DNA from: Gammaproteobacteria bacterium
GTDB taxonomy: Bacteria; Pseudomonadota; Gammaproteobacteria; Pseudomonadales; Azotimanducaceae
Direction of reading: 5' to 3'
DNA length: 5,122 nucleotides
NCBI GenBank assembly: GCA_002694945.1
Contig: NZNP01000029.1
Span: 66,344-71,465 of the forward strand
Each line of letters opens with the position of its first letter. Position 1 is the stretch's first letter. The translations under genes and the position numbers were made by a program. Shown here piece after piece: positions 1-4,990 of the stretch. Below the pieces are notes generated by a model. That model was not told the DNA's origin. It made no database searches and was given only the letters and a program-made list of their open reading frames with translations.

Positions 1-11
1 TGTTTGAGCAT
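1..11 (-). CDS. Possible 5' end of a divergent gene (3 codons visible)
   Basis: On the minus strand an ATG at 11-9 is followed by codons for Leu and Lys and then the window edge. Upstream of it lies TAAGGA (22-17), 5 nt from the ATG, and a very strong AAGGAGG (32-26) lies 14 nt away. The second is too far for this ATG but would suit a TTG at 15-13. This looks like the start of a divergently transcribed gene, perhaps a regulator of the cupin gene, but the product cannot be read. A chance Shine-Dalgarno match is possible. Confidence 0.25.
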
Positions 12-85
12 ACAAATCCTTACTACCTCCTTTTAATGGTCTGAGTTATTCTCTCTGCATAGCCGCCGCATGAAGGGATGATGAC
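12..85. promoter_or_regulatory. Leader and possible promoter region upstream of the cupin gene
   Basis: This short stretch separates the cupin start from the possible divergent start at 11. TTTAAT at 32-37 matches five of six bases of a sigma-70 -10 box. The best -35 at a 17-bp spacing (CATACA, 9-14) is poor, so the promoter is only tentative. AAGGGA at 73-78 is the cupin ribosome binding site, 7 nt before the ATG. Short plus-strand frames running in from the left edge stop at 34-36 and 40-42, so the tail of an upstream gene cannot be excluded. Confidence 0.25.
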
Positions 86-547
86 ATGATCAATCTAAAC
101 ACTTTTAACGAAGAAACAGTCGATTGGCAGCCGTTGCCAGGGCCAGATGGAAGCGCAGCCGATCATATTGGCATGTCTATCCTAAATATCGATGACAATG
201 CAAAGATAGTCGATGTCCTATTCAAATTCGCGGCAAATGAGAAAATCCTTTGGCATAAACATACTTCCGACTTCAATACCTTCGTCGTCAAAGGAGAACA
301 TCGTATCTATAGTTTAGACGGTGAACTGCGTGAGGTTCGTCCAGCAGGAACTTTTAAAGCAACACAAGCGAGCGAAGACCCGCATACTGAGGGCGGCGGG
401 GATGAGGACGTGGTAATACTATTTAGCCTAAGACCTTACGACGACGAAAGACCCATTTATGAAATCCTCGATGAGGATCATGAGGTTGTCGCCGAAATGA
501 CTTTCAACGCCATGAAAGATATTTATCTGGCTACTGAAAAACATTGA
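86..547 (+). CDS. Small single-domain cupin, acetylacetone dioxygenase (Dke1)-like
   Basis: A 153-residue single-domain cupin (RmlC-like jelly roll), cytoplasmic, with no signal peptide. The first cupin motif holds H57-K-H59 and ends in KGE at 69-71; the second holds H100 within DPHTEGG. The usual metal-binding glutamate after the HxH is N64 here, which leaves a three-histidine site. Acetylacetone-cleaving enzyme Dke1 of Acinetobacter, as I recall it, has the same length, uses His62, His64 and His104, and ends in a similar stretch: VVAEMTF...LATEK here against VIASIGW...LATKN there. The inference is an Fe(II) oxygenase that cleaves C-C bonds of a beta-dicarbonyl or related compound; the true substrate is unknown. 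The start is fixed by AAGGGA 7 nt upstream. The gene converges on the P450 gene and is closed by a strong hairpin 10 nt after the stop. A non-catalytic or ChrR-like cupin remains possible. The fold is secure, the reaction is not. Confidence 0.85.
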   Translation: MINLNTFNEETVDWQPLPGPDGSAADHIGMSILNIDDNAKIVDVLFKFAANEKILWHKHTSDFNTFVVKGEHRIYSLDGELREVRPAGTFKATQASEDPHTEGGGDEDVVILFSLRPYDDERPIYEILDEDHEVVAEMTFNAMKDIYLATEKH

Positions 548-556
548 TTCTTCCGA

Positions 557-590
557 AGAGGCATTTCTACTTGGTCGAAGAAATGCCTCT
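557..590. terminator. Perfect 12-bp hairpin after the cupin gene
   Basis: The arms AGAGGCATTTCT (557-568) and AGAAATGCCTCT (579-590) are exact reverse complements around a 10-nt loop. The hairpin begins 10 nt after the cupin stop and lies between two convergent genes, as expected for a terminator or an mRNA 3'-end stabiliser. Neither strand has a T-run after the stem, so it does not fit the textbook intrinsic terminator. It may act with Rho or by blocking exonucleases. Confidence 0.6.
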
Positions 591-610
591 CTAACTTGAG
601 AAAATCAGGA

Positions 611-638
611 AACCAATAAAACAAATCCGATAATTTGT
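611..638 (-). terminator. Weak candidate terminator of the P450 gene
   Basis: Read on the minus strand, ACAAAT (638-633), a 6-nt loop and ATTTGT (626-621) are followed at once by TTTATTGGTT (620-611). The stem is short and A+T-rich, so it would be weak, but it has the U-rich tail that the 557-590 hairpin lacks and lies about 65 nt after the P450 stop. The remainder of the 591-702 spacer shows no gene. Confidence 0.3.
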
Positions 639-685
639 CTTAAGCGAGTGGGTAACCCGGAAAACGCTCGGCCTGCCAATAAAAC
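613..685. repeat. 10-bp direct repeat in the P450 trailer
   Basis: CCAATAAAAC occurs at 613-622 and again at 676-685, with starts 63 bp apart, in the non-coding spacer between the convergent cupin and P450 genes. On the minus strand both copies read GTTTTATTGG, and the distal one forms the U-rich tail of the weak hairpin at 621-638. It could be two processing or termination sites, or chance in an A+T-rich spacer. Confidence 0.4.
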
Positions 686-702
686 TTTAGCTTGATAAAT
701 TT

Positions 703-1953
703 CTATAGAGGATGCAGTCGAACGGGTACATTTTTGATCCCTCGAATGAAGTTATTAGGTAGACGTTCGATATCGCCAACAACTTCCACCATTTCGAACC
801 GCTTCATAATCTCTTCCCACAACACTTTCAGCTGCATCTCCGCAAGACGGTTACCCATACACCGGTGGACACCGAACCCGAAAGATACATGAGCACGGGC
901 GTTAGGGCGATCGATAATCAATCTGTCAGCATCTTCGAATACAGTTTCATCCCTGTTACCCGACAAGTACCACATGATTACCTTATCGCCAGTCTTGATC
1001 GACTGACCGCCAAGCTCATAGTCCTCCAATGCAGTGCGACGCATGTGAATGACTGGCGTTTGCCAACGGACCATCTCTGAGACCATGTTAGGAATGAGTC
1101 CAGGATTGTCGCGAAGTTTCTGATACTCCTCCGGGTATTCATTTAGGGCAATGACACCTCCACTAATGCTATTACGTGTCGTGTCATTTCCGCCCACAAT
1201 AAGCAACAAGATATTACCGAGAAAAAGTTCTGGATCCTCGTTCATTCGGGCTGTATCAGGATTGTGCTGCAACATGGAGATAAGATCGAAAGCTGGCGGC
1301 TGGTCTTGCTTTGACATCCACAATTGATAGAAAGCACCTGCAGCACCCATCAATTCATCGTATCGCTCTTTCATATCAATACTGTTATCGCCTGTAACCT
1401 CCGGAACATTAGTCGCTAGGTCGGACCACCTCACCAGCTGGCGGCGGTTCTCGTAGGGAAAATCAAACAGGGTTGCCAGCATCCGAGCAGTAAGCTCAAT
1501 CGAAACCTCCTGCACCCAGTTAAAGGTTTCCCCGATAGGGAGATTTTCTAGGATATCTATCGCGCGTTCACGGATGAGCGGTTCCAACTCCGTTAAGTTA
1601 CGCGGTTGGACGGTCGGCGAGACCGCGCTACGTTGTTTTCTGTGCTCGGGCTCATCCATTGCGATGAAGTTCTTGCCCTGAAGTTGGCCCTCCTCAGCCA
1701 CATAAGGGTCTACTATGGCTATGCCCTTTGCCTCCGACGAGAACACCTGATGATTGGTGTCTACTTCCTTAATCAATTGGTGGTTGGTAACCGACCAGAA
1801 GGGACCATTAACACTGTCAGAAAGATAATGGACTGGTGATTCGTCACGGAGCCGGGCAAACAACGCATGCCAGTTATCATCAGCAAACAATTCTGGTCGA
1901 CTGACATCGATTTCATCAAGTGGCAAAGCTAGCGTATCTTCAATAGCAGTCAT
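703..1953 (-). CDS. cyp153: Cytochrome P450, CYP153 family (alkane/terpene hydroxylase type)
   Basis: A 416-residue soluble bacterial class I P450, full length for CYP153 (about 420 residues). Its marks are the I-helix GGNDTT at 254-259 (oxygen activation), the K-helix E293-M-V-R296, and the haem loop FGFGVHRCMG at 358-367 with proximal ligand C365. CYP153-typical blocks are EVDTNHQVFSSEAKG (63-77), FIAMDEPEH (96-104), LIVGGNDTTRNSISGG (251-266), WQTPVIHMRRTALED (297-311) and MWYLSGNRDE (327-336). Characterised CYP153 enzymes hydroxylate the terminal carbon of medium-chain alkanes, fatty acids or limonene-like terpenes, using ferredoxin and ferredoxin reductase. No such partner gene lies in this window, so electrons must come from elsewhere. 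The start has GAGAGGAAG at 1965-1957, 3 nt before ATG, with AGGA 5 nt upstream. The gene is last on the minus strand, 147 nt after the secreted-protein gene. Family assignment is firm; substrate is not. Confidence 0.93.
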   Translation of the reverse strand: MTAIEDTLALPLDEIDVSRPELFADDNWHALFARLRDESPVHYLSDSVNGPFWSVTNHQLIKEVDTNHQVFSSEAKGIAIVDPYVAEEGQLQGKNFIAMDEPEHRKQRSAVSPTVQPRNLTELEPLIRERAIDILENLPIGETFNWVQEVSIELTARMLATLFDFPYENRRQLVRWSDLATNVPEVTGDNSIDMKERYDELMGAAGAFYQLWMSKQDQPPAFDLISMLQHNPDTARMNEDPELFLGNILLLIVGGNDTTRNSISGGVIALNEYPEEYQKLRDNPGLIPNMVSEMVRWQTPVIHMRRTALEDYELGGQSIKTGDKVIMWYLSGNRDETVFEDADRLIIDRPNARAHVSFGFGVHRCMGNRLAEMQLKVLWEEIMKRFEMVEVVGDIERLPNNFIRGIKNVPVRLHPL

Positions 1954-2100
1954 GTTCTTCCTCTCGGGTTATTCTGGCAGCAGCGAGTTATAGGCTCATT
2001 TGCAGGTCTCAGCCACGTTTCTATTAATAACGATGGCAACTTACAGCAGGATGAGCTGGACCCTGAGGTTTGACGCACCAGCACCAAACCCCGTAGCGTA
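1954..2100 (-). other. Spacer between the secreted-protein gene and the P450 gene
   Basis: It holds the P450 ribosome binding site next to 1953. Near the preceding stop it has a modest hairpin, GGTTTG (2067-2072) paired with CAAACC (2085-2090), with no T-run. An A+T-rich tract, TTATTAATA on the minus strand, lies around 2023-2031. I see no convincing -35/-10 pair and no small gene. Whether the P450 has its own promoter cannot be settled from sequence. Confidence 0.4.
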
Positions 2101-2865
2101 CTAATTGGCCCTGTTCTGAACTACTCCAGACCAAACCGACGGGCCATCACATTGCGCATAGTTATCATTGTAGTCACGCGAAGCTTGCCATCGCTCTGAT
2201 GTATTGCGAGCTTCAAGCGCCTTTGTGTAATTACTCATGCTGTTGTAGCTGATTAGGTGTCTAAATACTCCATATTCACCACCAGCACCGGGAAGCAGAA
2301 TACCCCAGTACATGTTGGTCGAGTTTTTATCGCGCCCTTCAAGAATCGCATCGTGCCTTTCCCTGAGTTTACCTACTCCCTCTCGCCGAGCTTCACAACG
2401 ATTAAACTCTACTACCCTATTATCGCTATTGGCCAAAGCCTCGCTATCTTGATACTTATGAACCATATGGGCAAAGCGGGTGACGCAAGTAGCTATATCA
2501 CTCCAGCCACTCAGCAAAGATTGACCTTTGTCAGAACTCTGAACGAGATCCCACATTTCACCTACTCGCTCGTAAGACCCAGTCATCATCTCTATAAAGT
2601 CATAGGTAGGCTCCAATGGGGAGTTCGAGGTGGCCATCGGGGTCAGCAAGATGCTGTAAGGATCCAAGTCGTTAGACTTTAACCAACCAAAAAAATCTTC
2701 GTTCAGGTCGGCCACATCTTGCATGGATTTTCCCTCGTTGAGATAACACAAATTAATGTGGACCATGGAGGCAGCTTGTTGATCAGCATTATGATCATCA
2801 GCGCTTACGGATACTGCTCCAATAAGAGCGATACCGAAAATCGCCAGTTTTTTTACTGTATTCAT
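2101..2865 (-). CDS. Secreted/periplasmic protein of two tandem repeats, function unknown
   Basis: A 254-residue protein I do not recognise. Residues 1-22 form a clear Sec signal peptide: KK at 5-6, a hydrophobic stretch LAIFGIALIGAV at 7-18, and V-S-A ending at 22 as a signal peptidase I site. The mature part looks like two diverged copies, about 35-130 and 151-245. Both begin with N-x-C (C40, C157), have a strand SILLTP (71-76) or GILLPG (188-193), then a segment with FIE or HLIS and S-x(1,2)-Y, and end at C127 or C239. These four are the only cysteines, suggesting one disulphide per repeat after export. Two alpha/beta repeats of about 95 residues could suit a dimeric alpha-beta barrel (ferredoxin-like) fold, but that is inference. 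The start is ATG 2865 because GGAG lies 5 nt upstream (2874-2871) and a signal peptide follows. The frame stays open to an ATG at 3030, which has a poor ribosome site and would bury the signal. Confidence 0.75.
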   Translation of the reverse strand: MNTVKKLAIFGIALIGAVSVSADDHNADQQAASMVHINLCYLNEGKSMQDVADLNEDFFGWLKSNDLDPYSILLTPMATSNSPLEPTYDFIEMMTGSYERVGEMWDLVQSSDKGQSLLSGWSDIATCVTRFAHMVHKYQDSEALANSDNRVVEFNRCEARREGVGKLRERHDAILEGRDKNSTNMYWGILLPGAGGEYGVFRHLISYNSMSNYTKALEARNTSERWQASRDYNDNYAQCDGPSVWSGVVQNRAN

Positions 2866-3067
2866 TTTTTCTCCAACTTGGTGCCTTTTTTTATATTTAG
2901 AACCAGTTTCACTTTTTATGTAGCAAAGCCTCTGAGCCGCGGGATTCTTTATATAGAGAGACTTAAATGAAGCCCGAATGACTAGAACCAGAGACAACAT
3001 TAATACGCATTGATGGATAGTAGCAAACATGACCTTTACTTTATGTTCAAACTAGGCGATCGAGCCC
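2866..3067 (-). promoter_or_regulatory. A+T-rich upstream region of the secreted-protein gene
   Basis: About 200 nt without a convincing gene. The proximal part holds the GGAG ribosome site (2874-2871). There are several A+T-rich tracts that read on the minus strand as TATATAAAG (2955-2947) and AAATATAAAAAAA (2898-2886), plausible -10 neighbourhoods. No hexamer pair with correct spacing and good match stands out; TTGCTA (2926-2921) with TTCTAA (2902-2897) at 18 bp is the best and it is weak. A separate promoter here would explain the large gap from the upstream operon. Confidence 0.35.
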
Positions 3068-3130
3068 TCAGCGTAGCTTAGGTTCGATCCATAAACGACA
3101 GGCGTCTTGGACAGAGCCAATTCGCCTAGT
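3051..3130. repeat. 80-nt nested inverted-repeat (cloverleaf-like) structure
   Basis: The outer arms ACTAGGCGA (3051-3059) and TCGCCTAGT (3122-3130) are perfect 9-bp reverse complements. Inside, GATCGAGCC (3058-3066) pairs with GGTTCGATC (3081-3089) with one G-T pair. There are also small hairpins GAC/GTC (3097-3099 with 3104-3106) and TTGG/CCAA (3107-3110 with 3117-3120). If the outer stem is trimmed to 7 bp, all arms coexist as a cloverleaf. It lacks tRNA sequence signatures. It overlaps the end of a possible small gene (3068-3214) on the minus strand. It could be a leader RNA structure, a small repeat element, or partly chance. Confidence 0.4.
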
Positions 3131-3214
3131 CTTTTCTGGATCACTTGTCTTCGCAGCAGTATCTTGTGGATTTGCCTCGTTCTTTACCTTCTCGACACGG
3201 ACTTCCATCTTCAT
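3068..3214 (-). CDS. Possible small gene, 48 residues, unrecognised
   Basis: An ATG at 3214 opens a 48-codon frame ending in TGA at 3070-3068. TGGAG (3228-3224) lies 9 nt before the ATG, and the frame starts 29 nt after the amidohydrolase stop, so the placing is that of the next gene in the operon. The product is hydrophilic and rich in Lys, Glu and Arg in its first 31 residues (it begins MKMEVRVEKVKNEAN). It has one Cys (39) and one Trp (42), and no signal peptide or membrane segment. I recognise no family. Its third-base composition is about half G+C and does not distinguish coding from non-coding. The 3' half overlaps the 3051-3130 inverted repeats. It may be a genuine small protein, a remnant of a longer gene, or a chance open frame behind a good ribosome site. 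Confidence 0.35.
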   Translation of the reverse strand: MKMEVRVEKVKNEANPQDTAAKTSDPEKTRRIGSVQDACRLWIEPKLR

Positions 3215-3231
3215 CGATCAATGCTCCAGAA

Positions 3232-3250
3232 TCGCTAAATGTTTTAGCGA
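3232..3250 (-). terminator. 8-bp hairpin overlapping the amidohydrolase stop codon
   Basis: TCGCTAAA (3232-3239) and TTTAGCGA (3243-3250) are perfect reverse complements around a 3-nt loop. On the minus strand the amidohydrolase stop TAA (3246-3244) lies inside the first arm. No T-run follows. The hairpin may mark the end of the operon mRNA, or lie just ahead of the ribosome site (3228-3224) of the possible small gene and influence its translation. Confidence 0.4.
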
Positions 3251-4968
3251 GGAGGCTTATGGTGGCGCAACACAGACCCTGCCTGCGCCCCGGTAAGCTC
3301 ATCATTCTCTAAGACTAACTGGCCATTGCAGATAGTGGCTCGATAGCCTTTTGCTCGCTGGATGAAGCGCCCGGCGCCGTTTGGAAAGTCGTAGGCGAAT
3401 TCCGGATAGCACTCAGACAATCTCTCGATATCGATAACATTAATATCTGCCTTTGCACCAACTTTCAGAGTGCCGCGATCAGTCAAACCCATAACATGAG
3501 CCGGTACCGACGTGATTCGCCTTACGGCTTCTTCCAAGGTGTAAACACTTCGATCACGATGCCAGTAAGAAAGCGTGAAAGTTGCCCATCCGCAGTCCAT
3601 GACCTGACCGACGTGTGCACCTGCATCTCCCAGACCCGGCATACACCAGTCAGTTGTAATTACATCCCGAAGATTATCGAGAGACGTGTTGAAGAGGTGA
3701 TAATTAAATGTCGTCTTACCCTCACTCTCTTTCATCATCCTTAACCAGCAGCGCGACGGTTCGATCCCCGCGGTATTCGCTAGTTCCAGCAAACTTTTAC
3801 TGGCCGCGGAATAGTCAGGGTGAGAGCCGTCGCCTAACCAGCGCAGGCGGCGATACTCATTATCGAGCTCGCCGTTGTTCCGCCGGTTATAGACTTCCGC
3901 TTCTTCAACCAGCGCGTCTACAAATTTCTCGTCTGCAAGGGCGGCGAGCCTTTGAGGAAAAGGTTTAGCAAATAGTTGTTGCCATGTCGGTGAGCAGTCC
4001 ATGAATTTACTAAGAAGCTCGATGAGAAAAGTGCTGTGGAGGTTAGACAGATAGCCACCGCTCCTTGGGATAGCGACGGCGTGAATGTCTAGACCCTCTT
4101 CACGGTGGGCAGCCAGTGCTGTGATTAGCTGATTGCTAAATTCTGGTGTATCCCTGGCACCTGCGCTAAACAATACGCGACAACCGGTTCTAGCTTGACT
4201 GGCTAACAATTCCAATTCGGATTCGACTGCGGTGTGGAAATTCATAACATTCTGCATCAGCCCGCCGTGGGCCGCGACGCGTTTACCGATCTCGATGAGT
4301 TCGCGATGATCGGCATGGGTACCAGGAACATTTCGGCCATCCGGCAAGTAGTGCATGAGCAGCCGGGACGTGGAGAATCCAATCGCACCATCTTTCACGG
4401 CTTGCTCTGCGATTTGCGCCATTTCCTTTAACTCGTCTTCTGTGGGCTGCCCTTCAACTGCGCGTTCACCCATGACGTAATAGCGCAAGGCGCAGTGGCC
4501 CACCAAACCAGCCACGTTGATCGACGGGTGCAGTGTTTCCAATGCATCCAGATATTCACCATAAGTCTCCCACTGCCAGGATAAGCCCTCCATAATGGCG
4601 CGCTTGGGTATGTCTTCTACGGTTTCCATCATGGCAGCCAGCGTGCCTCGATCGTCGGGTTTGCAGGGCGCAAACGTAACTCCGCAGTTGCCAAGCAAAG
4701 CGGTGGTGACGCCATGCCAGGTCAATGGCGAAAGCTGAGGATCCCAGCTAATCTGAGCGTCGAGGTGCGTGTGAAGGTCGATAAAACCGGGGGTTACTAT
4801 CAGGCCTGTGGCGTCTATTTCTTCTTTCGCCGTGCCGATAATACTTCCCGAGTCAACTGAGGAGATTTCGACAATCGTATCACCCACCACTGCGATGTCC
4901 GCGATTCGGGCCGGATTATCGCTGCCGTCAACAAGGGTGCCGCCTCTAATAACTAGGTCAAATTGCAT
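3244..4968 (-). CDS. Amidohydrolase, N-acyl-D-amino-acid deacylase-like (COG3653 type)
   Basis: A 574-residue metal-dependent amidohydrolase of the D-aminoacylase group, cytoplasmic. An N-terminal beta-sandwich part (FDLVIRGGTLVDG, 3-15) leads into a TIM barrel, and the C-terminal sandwich returns with GTLKVGAKADINVID (499-513). Family motifs are HTH at 66-68 (H66 and H68 metal ligands), GNCG with C95 (bridging ligand in D-aminoacylase), VGHCALRYYVMG (156-167), GAIGFSTSR (194-202) and GDAGAH at 447-452 with the presumed catalytic D448. The two barrel histidines of classic D-aminoacylase (THMR and QISH motifs) appear replaced by V241 and A269. The reaction is expected to be hydrolysis of an amide or N-acyl bond, but the substrate is open. 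ATG 4968 is preferred because GGAG (4981-4978) lies 9 nt upstream. The TTG at 4983 would put that GGAG inside the gene. It follows a beta-lactamase-fold hydrolase by 22 nt, so the two are probably co-transcribed. Confidence 0.88.
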   Translation of the reverse strand: MQFDLVIRGGTLVDGSDNPARIADIAVVGDTIVEISSVDSGSIIGTAKEEIDATGLIVTPGFIDLHTHLDAQISWDPQLSPLTWHGVTTALLGNCGVTFAPCKPDDRGTLAAMMETVEDIPKRAIMEGLSWQWETYGEYLDALETLHPSINVAGLVGHCALRYYVMGERAVEGQPTEDELKEMAQIAEQAVKDGAIGFSTSRLLMHYLPDGRNVPGTHADHRELIEIGKRVAAHGGLMQNVMNFHTAVESELELLASQARTGCRVLFSAGARDTPEFSNQLITALAAHREEGLDIHAVAIPRSGGYLSNLHSTFLIELLSKFMDCSPTWQQLFAKPFPQRLAALADEKFVDALVEEAEVYNRRNNGELDNEYRRLRWLGDGSHPDYSAASKSLLELANTAGIEPSRCWLRMMKESEGKTTFNYHLFNTSLDNLRDVITTDWCMPGLGDAGAHVGQVMDCGWATFTLSYWHRDRSVYTLEEAVRRITSVPAHVMGLTDRGTLKVGAKADINVIDIERLSECYPEFAYDFPNGAGRFIQRAKGYRATICNGQLVLENDELTGAQAGSVLRHHKPPR

Positions 4969-4977
4969 CGTGTGATT

Positions 4978-4981
4978 CTCC
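4978..4981 (-). promoter_or_regulatory. Ribosome binding site deciding the amidohydrolase start
   Basis: GGAG on the minus strand lies 9 nt before ATG 4968 in the 22-nt gap after the upstream stop. The open frame continues 5 codons further to a TTG (4983-4981) that overlaps this site, which argues against the TTG as the start. The typical family N-terminus FDLVIRGG then begins at residue 3. Confidence 0.7.
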
Positions 4982-4990
4982 AAGGTCCAG

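Noticed and set aside
692..1839. Plus-strand open frames opposite the P450 gene (692-892, 865-1080, 1606-1839)
   Set aside because: They lie across the haem-binding and other conserved P450 segments and are shadows of that coding sequence.
1954..2100. A promoter for the P450 gene at the TTGCCA / TATTAA tract
   Set aside because: The two motifs are only 4 bp apart on the minus strand and no alternative hexamer pair has proper spacing.
2257..2682. Plus-strand open frame of 141 codons opposite the secreted-protein gene
   Set aside because: It is antisense to a gene with a signal peptide, repeats and a good start. The translation shows no domain, and no convincing ribosome site was seen.
2866..3030. 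N-terminal extension of the secreted protein to an ATG at 3030
   Set aside because: The ribosome site for 3030 is poor (AAAGG 2 nt from ATG), while ATG 2865 has GGAG at 5 nt and begins a clear signal peptide. The extension is A+T-rich and looks like leader DNA.
3051..3130. tRNA gene or integron attC site
   Set aside because: The 7-bp outer stem and GGTTCGATCC look tRNA-like at first, but there is no proper D-arm, 5-bp anticodon stem, 7-nt anticodon loop or 5-bp T-stem, and no RYYYAAC/GTTRRRY core boxes for attC.
3496..3968. Two plus-strand open frames opposite the amidohydrolase gene
   Set aside because: They are antisense to conserved amidohydrolase sequence and their translations show no recognisable motifs.
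4969..4983. TTG start at 4983 for the amidohydrolase
   Set aside because: It overlaps the GGAG that serves the ATG at 4968, and the family N-terminus begins right after that ATG.
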